DNA of 64,000 nucleotides from Dendrocalamus latiflorus. Lineage: Eukaryota > Streptophyta > Magnoliopsida > Poales > Poaceae. Below are positions 1-9,228 of the stretch, piece by piece. Both the position numbers and the translations under genes were made by a program. The stretch lies in the NCBI GenBank assembly GCA_017311315.1, contig CM029654.1, forward strand, positions 22,899,879 through 22,963,878, in the 5' to 3' direction. Positions within the stretch are counted from its first letter, which is position 1, and the number at the start of each line of letters is the position of its first letter. The notes beneath the pieces were generated by a model. That model did no database searches. It saw nothing but the letters and a program-made list of their open reading frames with translations, and was not told the origin of the DNA.

Positions 1-2
1 GG

Positions 3-135
3 TTCATGGGGGATGACCAGCTCGGGAAGGTGTTGGAGGGGTCCGATGTGGTGATCATCCCGGCATGACCAGGGATGACCTCTTCAACATCAACGTTAGC
101 ATCGTTAAGAACCTCTGGGAGCACCGGGGGGCACG
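3..135 (+). pseudogene. Malate dehydrogenase gene fragment (mitochondrial-type), frameshifted
   Basis: Translated in two frames this gives DDQLGKVLEGSDVVIIPA and then GMTRDDLFNINVSIVKNL. These are adjacent blocks of plant NAD-dependent malate dehydrogenase, in the second half of the Rossmann nucleotide-binding domain. The family has about six more residues (normally rich in P, R and K) between the two blocks. Here they are missing, and the short deletion after 'atcatcccggc' also shifts the frame and creates a stop. After 'KNL' the similarity ends abruptly at about 125-135. The fragment covers roughly 40 residues of a protein of about 340 and cannot be functional. It is most likely cargo captured by a MULE. 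Confidence 0.75.
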
Positions 136-150
136 GGCGGCGCCGGCTTC

Positions 151-519
151 TTGAGGCGATGTGTCCTCAAGTCCACCTCGAGCGCACCCGTCAGCAGAAC
201 GGCCGAGATTGCGGCGAGGCTGCAATGGCGATTGAAGTCCTCCTGGACAGACCACGGCACCGAGTTAGAGTTGATCCCTCCCCCAGCACTGGCTGTTGTG
301 CCGTCGCTGATGGTGGAGGGCAATGCGGATTCCTCCGACGATGTCTTGCGGCCGCACTGGCCAAGAGAAGGACGAACAAGAGGAGCGCGCCGTGCACCGG
401 CGCACCCATGGCTGTGTGCGGTGGCTGTGGCCTCTACTTCGTGGATTGCTCTAGTTGCTACTACTGCAGTGGTGGCTGGGGGGTTCTTGGCTTGTGCTAT
501 TCTACTAGCTACGCACTAG
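151..519 (+). other. Unidentified 122-aa open frame beside the MDH fragment
   Basis: A GC-rich open frame with an Arg/Ser-rich first half and an Ala/Val/Leu-rich C-terminal stretch (around residues 90-120) that could be one membrane segment. I recognise no family. Two other frames across the same DNA are also open, which is common in GC-rich DNA, so coding is unproven. It may be a second captured gene fragment of the Pack-MULE. Confidence 0.2.
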
Positions 520-549
520 TTCCTGGGGGAGGAAATGAAGAACTGGGCT

Positions 550-632
550 GCTTGCTCGGGGCTTTTGGCTGAATTAGACATGAGGGCAATAGCTTGCTCG
601 GGGCTTTTGGCTGAATTAGACATGAGGGCAAT
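550..632 (+). repeat. Two-copy 42-bp tandem duplication
   Basis: The unit 'gcttgctcggggcttttggc...gagggcaata' occurs twice head to tail, at 550-591 and 592-632, without visible differences until the last bases. The lack of divergence suggests a recent slippage event just inside the A/T-rich MULE end. Confidence 0.85.
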
Positions 633-1009
633 CTCGTCATTTTGCATGGGGTACCGGCCACATTGAATAAAAAGCAAATTAAAATGGACTATAAGGCAAA
701 ATAGCAATTGGTCAAAGAACTTTAAGGCGAAATATAAATGGTAAAGTAAAAAAGAGCAAATAATCAAAGATAGCTAAACTAAGAGGCAAAGTATCAATTA
801 TCCCTTTTACATGGCCTAACTACGGTCATGGTCACTTGTTTGTTACAGTTTGACTTATACTCCATCGTGGCATGGGGGCCAAAAGTATGAGGCATGAGTT
901 CAAAAAGAGTTTTAACTTTTCTTAAGAGAGAGAAGGGAAGGGTGTGAACTATGGCCGAGGCCCGTGGGTTTTGTTTCAACTACCTGATATGATGCATGGT
1001 ACTGAAGAG

Positions 1010-2135
1010 CTTAAGGCTTACTCATTTCGGCTTAAGTTTCTAACTTATTTTTACTATTTCTAAAATTTGTCTTTTTCTGATTTTTTGGCTTTTTTGAGCT
1101 TTGTGCCGGTTTATTTTTTCCTATATTCATTTACATTGTCTGTGATGGGCTAACCTTTTTTTTCCATTTTTAAATTTTTTAAATTTAGTTACGCCAAATA
1201 AGCCACCATCAGCTATAGTGTAATTTCAGCCAGCTACAGTGTAATTTTAAAAAAACCTAAGGATCCGCTGTTTTAGTTTTTTGGTTTTTAAAATTTGGTT
1301 TTATGGTTTTTTTAAAATTATTTGTGGTTTTTATGGTTTCCCCTCTTATTATTCTATTGCATTGTCCAAAACAAATTTAGCGGTGTCTTTTAATTTTTCT
1401 AATTTTTTTTATTTTTTAACTCACAAAAGGCTACAGCCGCTACAATAAAAAAGATACACAAAAAACCAAAATCCAAGACTTTCAACCCTTTGGAGCAGGC
1501 TCTATTCCATTGTCTAAAAGTTAACCACAAGGTAACTTGTTTGTTACAGTTTGGATTGTATCCCCTAGGCTGATGAACCCCGCAAAATTCAAGGATTTCT
1601 GGAAAAAATGAATTAATTCGACAGGTGGAAAGCAATTCGTAGCCTGGCCTTTTCTACAGAAACTCTCCAATGAAGTGTGTTTGGGCAAAACTGGTGTGCA
1701 TAAATTTCCATCATTTTGGCACTTGAGTACAGATGTTTTTGGTGAACAAAAACCCGAGGGAAGGAATCTGACAGAAGAGAGGCCTTTCACAAGACGACCC
1801 TGTGTCCCTATCATCGCTCGTGTTGTTCATGATGCTAATTGACATTCTCCCTGCTTTAGGTGCCGCTCGATTAGACTGAAATAAACTGTTTTATTACTGA
1901 AATTGTACTGTAACTGGCTGAAATTACACTGTAACTGATGGTGGCTTATTTGGCATAACTAAATTTAAAAAATTATAAAAAAGAAAAAAAAAGGTTAACC
2001 TATCATGGACAATGCAAACAAATACGGAAAAAAATAACCGACAAAAAAGCTCAAAAAAGAAAAAACAGAAAAAGACAAAATTTATGAATAGTAAAAAATA
2101 AGCCAGAAACTCAAGCCGAAATAAGGAGGACCTAA
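1010..2135. mobile_element. Inverted pair of MITE-like A/T-rich arms around a 630-bp loop
   Basis: Arm 1 (about 1015-1255, plus) and arm 2 (about 1890-2130, minus) are inverted copies of the same roughly 240-bp sequence. Landmarks are 'atttcggctt', 'gatgggctaacc', 'ccaaataagccaccatcag' and 'gtgtaatttcagcc'. The same family occurs singly at 27460, 40300, 57850 and 60610. Flanking 'taa' next to GGTCCT-like ends at arm 2 and at 60605 suggests a PIF/Harbinger-type TIR with TWA target duplication, but this is an inference. The loop (1256-1889) has no recognisable gene. It repeats the short phrase 'acttgtttgttacagttt' found at 835 (again at 1528). Confidence 0.55.
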
Positions 2136-2295
2136 TATATAGAAAGCAAGCTTGTGGTGGCTTTTCCACTCTAGGCCTTGTTTTCCACTCTCTAGAACTT
2201 GTTTGAAAGGATCTAAATGGATTAGAATTTATGTGAATATACCAAAATTTTAAACTAAAATTCTGACTCATTTATGTAGATGGCCTGAGATTTTG

Positions 2296-2658
2296 GCTCA
2301 TCCAAACAAAAAAAAACTCGACCTGCGGGGGGGAAGAAAGCCCCCCGGGCTTAATTTTTAAGAAGAAGATCTTCTCACGCAGATCGAGAAATCTCCGAAC
2401 CCTTGCCCCACCCTGACACAGCGGCATCAGCCCAGTGTGAGAACGACCAAATCCAGGGTGATCCACAGACCAACAACCTGGCGCTACCAACAACCTGGGC
2501 CAGCCTTAAGACCTGTGCTTTGGCTTATAGGGCAAGCGAGGGGATTTTTTCCCCCAGCCTAAAATTCGCTCCCGGGGGGAGTCGAACCCAGGACCTGAAG
2601 GGTGCTACTCAAGCCTCTACCCGCTAGGCTAGAGACCCTTTCGCGCTCATCCAAACAA
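2296..2658 (-). mobile_element. tRNA-derived SINE, full length, 14-bp TSD
   Basis: On the minus strand the body (2644 to 2310) starts with a tRNA-like head. Box A (TAGCCTAGCGGGTAGAGGC) lies at about 2631-2613 and box B (GGTCCTGGGTTCGACTCC) at about 2595-2578. These are the internal RNA polymerase III promoter elements. The body runs through a GC-rich tRNA-unrelated part and ends in 'cgcaggtcgag' followed by a run of about nine T. The direct repeat GCTCATCCAAACAA flanks it exactly at 2296-2309 and 2645-2658. Two relatives lie at 26838-27153 and 41720-41831. No coding capacity is expected, since SINEs are moved by LINE machinery. Confidence 0.88.
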
Positions 2659-2816
2659 GATCCTAGAGAGATAGGATACCTGCCATCGTGCTCGAATTTG
2701 CCGCTGACAATGTCATCCTGTCCCTATCATCAAGCAAACAGAATGCTGGCCATAGTGGACATTCGCCATTGCCTAGGCCAAGGATCATCAGGCCAGTCAG
2801 CGAGCTTGTCCAAAAG

Positions 2817-3085
2817 GAATTTTTTGTACGGATAATCCGTTTTTTATTCGAAAATACATAAATATACCCGCGACAACATTTTTTACAAAAATAATCTCCA
2901 GTCGCCACCCCATTGGGCGACTGCAGCCTTTCGCCCAACCGGGAGGCGACATTTAGGGAATCTGTGTACCGTTGGGCGACTTCTTCAATCGCTTTACGGT
3001 TGAGCGACTGCAATTGCAGTCGCCCAACGGTTGAGCGGCTGAAATTGCAGTCGCCCAACCGTAGGGCGACTGCAATTATGCCGCC
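2817..3085 (+). repeat. MULE-A left terminal inverted repeat with internal palindromes
   Basis: The outer 100 bp is A/T-rich. The inner part is built from variants of 'gtcgcccaaccg' in both orientations. It contains the perfect 20-bp palindrome GCGACTGCAATTGCAGTCGC at 3004-3023. The arrangement mirrors the right TIR at 8700-8958. Confidence 0.9.
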
Positions 3086-3368
3086 CATTACCCCCGGGCA
3101 CATTCCCCTCGTTCTGCGCAGAAATCGTTATTCCCTCATTCTGCCCAGAGAGAAGAGAGGAGGAAGAGGAAGAAAAGAAGAGGAGAAGAGAGGGAGGAGA
3201 GGAGGAGAGAAGAGAAGGAGAGGAGGTGAGGGAGGAAGAAGAAGTCGAAGCTATTCCATCGATTTGGATCCAGGTATTTTTTGTAATTATGTTGTATTTA
3301 CAGTCTTCAACTCCCATGTTATTTGACATGTCGTAAATTTCAATCATACATCTAGGCATACATCATTA

Positions 3369-6074
3369 ATGGCCAGTACTACATTGAGAGTGTATTATGG
3401 TGTTGGAATGATTCGTGAAGGTCCGACTGGTGTGGATTTGAGCGATTTTCCGCAAGTCACTCTCGTACTTCCGGATGACGAGAATGCTCGAATGACAGAT
3501 GTGCAGCATTGGCTGACCCAGAGTTTTTCATTGGACCCCGAGGTGTGCAGCGTCGTTGTGCAAGGGCTTTGGAGCCGGTCTTCCACTGACATCAGATGGG
3601 AGTTGAAGACATTGGTGCGCTCTGCTTCGTGGAAGGGCTTTGTGCAAGGGTGTCGGCGCCGTGGATACGAGTGTGTCCTGCTTGTGCAACCGTGCTCACT
3701 ACAAGCAGCTGCGCAAGCTCGTGCGTCCGCCTATGCTTCGGGAGGTGCTAGCACCTCGGGCGGGCCGCACGTCGGTGGAGCTGATGAAGTTGCTCGTGAT
3801 GAAGGCGATGCGGTACACGGAGGAGAGTTAAGGCCGTCAAGCTATAGAGAGGGAACTGGGCAAGCCGATGCGGTACATGGAGGAGAGTTACAACTGTCAA
3901 GCTATAGAGAGGGAACTGGGCAAGCTGATGAAGGAGAGCATAATGAGTATATCGTGCATCAGATGGAATCTGATGACCAGAGGGCATGGGATGAAGAGCA
4001 AGCTGTAGAGGACAACGAGGAGGACAGTTCCGATGATGAAGAAGTTCCTATCCCCGAAGAATGGAACCAGTATAATGCGGAGGGTGTTTCCGCACATGAT
4101 GAGCATGAATCGCCATGGGAGTATCATCAAACAGAGGTTCGGGTGCATGCTATGTTTGCTGACAAGGAAGCGCTGCAGGATGCCATCAAACTTTGGGCCC
4201 TTTCAATGCAACGGACATTTCGCGTCGTCAAATCAAGCCAGGAGCAGTACACTGTGAAGTGCGAGCAGACTGGTTGTCCTTTTAGGGTGCACGCACGTAG
4301 ACCCAAGTATGAGACTCACTGGATTGTGTCCAAGGTGGAGCCGCACTCCTGCATTCTAAACACAGTCTTGGCGAGGCATCGTAACCTTACGTCCGGATTT
4401 ATAGCCAATTTGATGTATGGGGAGATAGTGGAGAAGAAAGATGTTGCAGCCACACATATTATGCTAGCTATTGAGAATAAATTCAAGTATAAGATTAGCT
4501 ACGCGAAGGCGTGGCGTGCCAAGCAAAAGGCGTTGGAAAAACGTTTTGGCACTTTCGAAGCGGCGTACTATAACCTTCCTCGTATGCTTAAGGTGTTGCA
4601 GCAAAGGAACCCGGGCACGTACATCGCGGTGCACGACAAGCCGTCCATAAGTCCACCGGGATTTGCAGTGTTGCAGAGAGCATTCTTTGCATTTGGTGCT
4701 AGCATTGAAGCATTCAGACACATGCTGCCAGTTATCTCAATAGATGGGACCTTCTTGACAGGCAAATACAAAGGGCAGCTCCTGACGGCCATAGGCGTTG
4801 ACGGTAACAATCAAATATTGCCGCTGGCCATTGCATTTGTGGAGAGTGAGAATTATGAGAGCTGGCTGTGGTTTCTCAGACATGTGAGGGGTGGAGTTGT
4901 AGGCACCCGTCCTGGTGTGTGCATAATCCATGATCGCCACGCCGGTATTATGAAGGCGATACGAAAACTTCAAGAAGACCCTGAGGAGACCTTTTTTTGG
5001 CCGGACATGAGAAACTGGTGGTGCAGTCGTCACTTAGGGGCAAACTTTTTCAAGCAATTCCCGAAACAATCTTTGATGAAGCTATTCAAGAGGCTGGCTA
5101 GGCAGAACCAGCAGAGAAAATTTGATGCTTTATGGGGGTTGTTGGATGAGCACACCAGGAAGAACGTCGACGAGAGGAGCAAGGGGCCGGTCACTCCTGG
5201 GGAGGCACAACCGCAATGCTTGCCAGCAATCGATGAGTCTAACCCAAGTGGTTCAAGAAAGAGGAGCGCGCGAAACATCAAGTGCTTCTCGCAGTGGATC
5301 GAGGGGGAACCATTGGAGAAGTGGTCGCTGTTGCACGACACGGATGGCGCAAGGTACGGAATAATGACAACTAACCTTGCCGAGGTGTACAATTGGGTTC
5401 TCAGAGGTCTCCGTTCTCAGCCCCTTGTCGCCATCGTGGAAGGTGTTCTTCACAGCACAATCCGCTACTTCAGGGAGAGGCACGCGAGTGCCTCGCTTCA
5501 TGCGGCCAATCCCGGAGCCCTGTATTCGTCAAAAATTACTGCGTACATGGAGACGAAGGCACAGAATGGTCAATTGCACACAGTGCATGTCATGGGCAAC
5601 AGGGAGCATCGTTTCGAGGTGATACTCCGTGACAGAGCCGGATTTGGGACATCTCGTTCACTTATTACTCACGAGGTATGTCTTCGAGATCATGCAAACG
5701 AACCTAGCTGCACATGCAACAAGCTTAAGTTGTTACACAAGCCATGCTCTCATGTCCTCGCTGCATGCGCAACGGTGGGCATGGATCCTTCCAACTTCAT
5801 GTCCGAGTACTTTTTCAAGGAGAGAATACTGCAAGCTTGGTGTGGGGAGCTCCGGGGGTTCAGGGCGGTGGGAAACTTCACCACTTTGGACATTTCAGCG
5901 AGGACTTGGGTTCCGGATATTAACATGCTGAAGGGTGGGAAGGGTCGGCGACAGAGCCGACGTATTAGAAACGACATGGACGAATCACAAGCTGGAACCT
6001 CTGATGCACGTTGTGGGCGATGCGGTCAGGAGGGGCACACAGCTAGACGATGCAATGCATTTCTGGATCAGTAG
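3369..6074 (+). CDS. MULE transposase (MURA-like), 901 aa, intact
   Basis: Cut-and-paste transposase that binds the element's TIRs and catalyses excision and insertion in the nucleus. Residues 1-110 form a PB1-like N-terminal region. Residues 147-188 contain a 20-residue motif in tandem (AVHGGEL.. SSYREGTGQAD). Residues 200-235 are acidic. Residues 256-335 are the MuDR-type DNA-binding domain with C299, C303 and H326. The catalytic core carries D459 (SIDGTF), D522 (IIHDRH) and E672 (NLAEVYN), the expected DDE triad. A SWIM finger follows (C781, C783, C793, H795), then a C-terminal CCHC knuckle (C882, C885, H890, C895). The start ATG at 3369 precedes the conserved N-terminus. Upstream lies a purine-rich leader (3150-3240). 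A possible 5' UTR intron runs from 'ccag|gtattt' near 3272 to 'catctag|gc' near 3354. No internal stop is present. Confidence 0.93.
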   Translation: MASTTLRVYYGVGMIREGPTGVDLSDFPQVTLVLPDDENARMTDVQHWLTQSFSLDPEVCSVVVQGLWSRSSTDIRWELKTLVRSASWKGFVQGCRRRGYECVLLVQPCSLQAAAQARASAYASGGASTSGGPHVGGADEVARDEGDAVHGGELRPSSYREGTGQADAVHGGELQLSSYREGTGQADEGEHNEYIVHQMESDDQRAWDEEQAVEDNEEDSSDDEEVPIPEEWNQYNAEGVSAHDEHESPWEYHQTEVRVHAMFADKEALQDAIKLWALSMQRTFRVVKSSQEQYTVKCEQTGCPFRVHARRPKYETHWIVSKVEPHSCILNTVLARHRNLTSGFIANLMYGEIVEKKDVAATHIMLAIENKFKYKISYAKAWRAKQKALEKRFGTFEAAYYNLPRMLKVLQQRNPGTYIAVHDKPSISPPGFAVLQRAFFAFGASIEAFRHMLPVISIDGTFLTGKYKGQLLTAIGVDGNNQILPLAIAFVESENYESWLWFLRHVRGGVVGTRPGVCIIHDRHAGIMKAIRKLQEDPEETFFWPDMRNWWCSRHLGANFFKQFPKQSLMKLFKRLARQNQQRKFDALWGLLDEHTRKNVDERSKGPVTPGEAQPQCLPAIDESNPSGSRKRSARNIKCFSQWIEGEPLEKWSLLHDTDGARYGIMTTNLAEVYNWVLRGLRSQPLVAIVEGVLHSTIRYFRERHASASLHAANPGALYSSKITAYMETKAQNGQLHTVHVMGNREHRFEVILRDRAGFGTSRSLITHEVCLRDHANEPSCTCNKLKLLHKPCSHVLAACATVGMDPSNFMSEYFFKERILQAWCGELRGFRAVGNFTTLDISARTWVPDINMLKGGKGRRQSRRIRNDMDESQAGTSDARCGRCGQEGHTARRCNAFLDQ

Positions 6075-6438
6075 TTGGTGTTGTAATGCATGCTATAATT
6101 CATGTACCATTTGTAAACCTTGTATGTTACATCCGTTTTCTGTAATGAACTTATTTTGTTGAACGTACTGTTTCCCTTTTAAGTATTGCAATTTATTGGT
6201 GCCTACGAATCCACTTTTATTACGAAACTACAGGCTCTAAAGTGCCTACATAGAGTCATTTATTGCGAGATGACAAAAGAGGGCTTACAACACGAAACAA
6301 CACATACATTGCACATGCAGGATCTATGGAAAGTACTACACCCAACAATTTTACTTAACACAACAGTCCTACCGCCACAGCATCAACACATCAACAAATA
6401 CATGAAATAAAATACGACACAACCATAACCCTCGTTAC

Positions 6439-7066
6439 CTACATGCCAAACGAGCCTCGTGGCACCCACATGGAGAATTGCTGGGGGGGCCGCCTCGGAC
6501 GTGGCTGGCCGTCGTGGGAGTGGCATGCACATATGCAGCTCGGGTTCGCGCAGCAACATGTGGGATCGTAAGAGCTTCCTATATTCACGACCTCCGCGTT
6601 GCCCCTCTCGCGTTGCATCTGTTCGCGGAGGTCGTTGTTCTCCTCAGTGAGACTCTCCATTCGGTACTCCAAGTCCCATATTCGAGCCCACAATGTATCC
6701 ACATAACGATCAACATATCGTTCATGAGGAGGGTCGATCCAGCGGGAGAAGTCGCATTTTGCCATCTGCAAAACAAAGGACGCTAAACTTTGAGGGTCCA
6801 TAAGCAATAACAAATGTAATATTACTAATTTGTACCCCGGAGCGTGAGCATCGGAAGAAACGTCGCCCGCCATCGTTCGGGGAATCCAAGATCTGGACGA
6901 CCGCGTACTCATTGTGTCTGCATTTCGGCCACGCTGGTTGAGCACGCCGACTTGATATCAATCGGTACTGTGGACCGAACATATCCCTCCTTTCTAAGGG
7001 AATGTCGTCCTTCGGTGACCCAAATCCCACTGGCCCCTCGGCTTCTGACATGGTATATTTCACCAC
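6439..7066 (-). CDS. GRF-type zinc finger and coiled-coil protein, MULE-A accessory gene 1 (two exons)
   Basis: Exon 1 is 7066-6836 and exon 2 is 6765-6439, joined in phase 0 (donor ggg|gtacaa, acceptor tttgttttgcag|atg). The product is 185 aa. Across the junction it reads PKCRHNEYAVVQ...GRRFFRCSR...KCDFSRWIDPP, matching a GRF zinc finger (C..., G-R-x-F/Y-F-x-C, C-x-F-x-W). A predicted coiled coil follows (LEYRMESLTEENNDLREQMQ), then a Cys-rich tail (CCCANPSCICACH). GRF fingers bind nucleic acid, and small GRF proteins recur in plant MULEs and other transposons. Its role here is unknown. A second ATG lies five codons in, so the start is uncertain. It is transcribed away from its paralogue at 7636. 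Confidence 0.72.
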
Positions 7067-7135
7067 GAAAGAGATGGTTCTTCTTTGTTCGATTTACAAT
7101 GTCATGGGACCCCAACCGTGCTACTTATAGCAACA

Positions 7136-7495
7136 CGGAGGGACATTTATTGCTACACTGGCCTCTGAAAAGCCTACATAGACTAGCCTCTGAAAAGCCT
7201 ACATAGACTGGCCTCTGAAAAGGCTACATAGACTGGCCTCTGAAAAGCCTACATAGACTGGCCTCTGAAAAGCCTAGCCTACATAGACTGGCCTCTGAAA
7301 AGCCTAGCCTACATAGACTGGCCTCTGAAAAGCCTAGCCTACATAGACTGGCCTCTGAAAAGCCTAGCCTACATAGACTGGCCTCTGAAAAGCCTAGCCT
7401 ACATAGACTGGCCTCTGAAAAGCCTAGCCTACATAAACTGGCATCTGAAAAGCCTACGGAGGGACATTTATTGCTACACTGGCATCTGAAAAGCC
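7136..7495 (+). repeat. Minisatellite, 25- and 30-bp units, between the two GRF genes
   Basis: The array starts with 25-bp units (actggcctctgaaaagccta + catag) and passes into 30-bp units. The longer units arise by internal doubling of 'gccta'. Six 30-bp units fill 7261-7440 exactly. The array is bordered by direct repeats of about 45 bp starting 'acggagggacatttattgct' (about 7137 and 7457). It occupies the divergent promoter region of the two GRF genes. Confidence 0.92.
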
Positions 7496-7635
7496 TGAAA
7501 AAGCGAAAAGATTCGTATGTACTCTCCATGGACTATGCCCACTGCACCAGTTCACCTGCCTACATAAAGGCATCACATGTATTACATACCACAACACAAC
7601 TCCTCCTCAAGCCATCACAATACTACTACACAACA

Positions 7636-8242
7636 ATGTCTTCCTGGAGGTCCGACCCTTTTCGAGTGCCGGAGTGGCATGAGCGTCCGAAGTGCCATTG
7701 CGGTTTTAGGATGATGCTGTGCGTCTGGACGGATCCACTACCACGAGCCTATTACGGCCGTAGGTACTTCAAATGTCCAGACCTGGATGACGACTTCGTG
7801 GTAACGACGACAACTAAATCCTTTGTTTCTCGTTATCGTTCTTCAACTTTATCCATGACATCTATCACGACACACATAGCCTTGCAAGTTCATCGAATGG
7901 GTGGATCGGGTGCCGCCGGCATGGCCACGGAACCCTCGCGAGGTGGAAAACAAAGGACAATACCTTGTCAAGATGGATCAGGCTCGCGAGGTGGAACGAC
8001 AAATGCGGCATGAGCAAGAGCGTCGCGTGAGGGTGGACCAAATCCGTCTTAAGGGCAAGGAGGATGAGCTGCAAAGGAGGCGGGAGAAGTTAGGTCTGCG
8101 TGAAGCAGCCATCAAGCGTCAGGAGGAAGAGCTTCAAGCTCGTGAGGCAGCTCTCAAGACCAAGAGTGACAGGAAGAAGGATGCAGCGGAGCCATCTTCA
8201 GGGCGCGACAAAAAGGGCAAACAACCACGCTACACCCAGTAG
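7636..8242 (+). CDS. GRF-type zinc finger and coiled-coil protein, MULE-A accessory gene 2 (two exons)
   Basis: Exon 1 is 7636-7800 and exon 2 is 7880-8242. The junction is phase 0 with donor gtg|gtaacg and acceptor cacatag|cct. The product is 175 aa. The finger is split by the intron: KCHCGFRMM...YYGRRYFKCP before it and PCKFIEWVDR after it, giving the C-x-C-G, G-R-R-Y-F-x-C and C-x-F-x-x-W signature. The second half is a long charged helix (about residues 85-150, rich in E, R, K, Q) typical of a coiled coil, and the C-terminus is basic. It resembles the gene at 7066-6439 in order and in intron position, so the two look like ancient paralogues. The function in transposition is unknown. Confidence 0.75.
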
Positions 8243-8699
8243 ACAAAATGTAATAATTCCTAAGGCATGTTACGACTAGCGGTGGAGTTCTGAACATTAC
8301 AACTACAGAGTTCCACACATGCCACTGGTCACATCACTTACCACTTTATGTATCAACCGTTCTACGGTCAATCGTGCCTAATAAAATTTACCAAATTTTT
8401 TTTTGCATCTACAACTTACATTGAACATAAACTTCTATTACAAATTTATCTGATTTTTACGCAGTTTATAACTACAAAATTGACAAAACATACAAAATTC
8501 ACGCGGATTGCAAACCCTTAAAACATACCAATGTATATATCAAACGTTCTACAGTCAATTGTACTTAAAAAAATTTCCTCAAAATTTTAAATGCACCTAC
8601 AACATACAATAAACATAAACTTTTATTACAACTATACCATATTTTTTTCCAGTTTAAAACTACAAAATTGATAAAACTCTAAAAATTCACGGGGACTGA

Positions 8700-8958
8700 G
8701 TAAAGTCGCCCATCCATTGGGCGACTGCAATTGCAGTCGCTCAACCGTTGGGCGACTGCAATTGCAGTCGCTCAACCGTAAAGCGATTGAAGAAGTCGCC
8801 CAACGGTACACAGATTCCCTAAATGTCGCCTCCCGGTTGGGCGAAAGGCAGCAGTCGCCCAATGGGGTGGCGACTGGAGATTATTTTTGTAAAAAATGTT
8901 GTCGCGGGTATATTTATGTATTTTCGAATAAAAAACGGATTATCCGTACAAAAAATTC
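8700..8958 (-). repeat. MULE-A right terminal inverted repeat
   Basis: Inverse of the left TIR, ending 'ttatccgtacaaaaaattc' at 8958. It carries two copies of the palindrome GCGACTGCAATTGCAGTCGC (8721-8740 and 8752-8771) against one perfect copy on the left, so the subterminal array differs in copy number between the ends. Confidence 0.9.
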
Positions 8959-8968
8959 TGTCCAAAAG

Positions 8969-9220
8969 CACCATAGTACCTCCACTTGGAATTACCATGT
9001 ACGGTGGTGGGTTTTCCATGCATTTGCCTGGGCCTACCACCAATACCATGTGTTGATTGCAAACGAGATGGAGGAGTCTGTAAAGTAGTAATCCTCTCCT
9101 CGGTTGGGTTTCCATTAATTCTGAACAAATTAACTGGGAGAGGTCATTGCCACAAGGTTACATGGCGTATGCTAACGACTCGTTGCACAATCCAAAAAAG
9201 ATAATTAGCTCAGAACCATA
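8969..9220. other. Host flank between MULE-A and hAT-A, no gene seen
   Basis: About 250 bp without a convincing open frame. With 2659-2806 and 12942 onward it formed one continuous stretch before the two insertions. Confidence 0.6.
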
Positions 9221-9228
9221 GTAACATC

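Larger units (their letters stand above)
1..804 (-). mobile_element. Probable Pack-MULE, one end plus captured DNA (left end outside window)
   Basis: The stretch from about 650 to 804 is A/T-rich. Read on the minus strand it begins GGGATAATTGATACTTTGCC and repeats short 'tttgc' words. This closely resembles the terminal sequence of the complete MULE at 17620-22108 (GAGAAATTTGATGATTTGCC). It therefore looks like one terminal inverted repeat of a Mutator-like element whose other end lies before base 1. The interior holds a malate dehydrogenase fragment (3-135) and GC-rich DNA of unknown origin (136-550), the usual make-up of a Pack-MULE. No TSD can be tested because one end is missing. The element class is an inference. 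Confidence 0.5.
2817..8958 (+). mobile_element. Complete autonomous-looking Mutator-like element (MULE-A), 6142 bp
   Basis: The termini are GAATTTTTTGTACGGATAAT and its inverse. They continue into long TIRs at about 2817-3085 and 8700-8958. The 10-bp direct repeat TGTCCAAAAG occurs immediately outside at 2807-2816 and 8959-8968, within the 8-11 bp range of Mutator insertions. Inside are an intact 901-aa transposase gene, two divergently arranged GRF-type zinc-finger genes and a minisatellite. The transposase frame is uninterrupted and the TIRs are well matched, so the insertion is probably young. Non-coding A/T-rich DNA at about 8245-8690 holds no recognised gene. Confidence 0.93.

Noticed and set aside
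2578..2631. Apparent tRNA gene (box A and box B)
   Set aside because: The sequence continues as a SINE with T-tail and a 14-bp TSD, and the tRNA cloverleaf is not complete.
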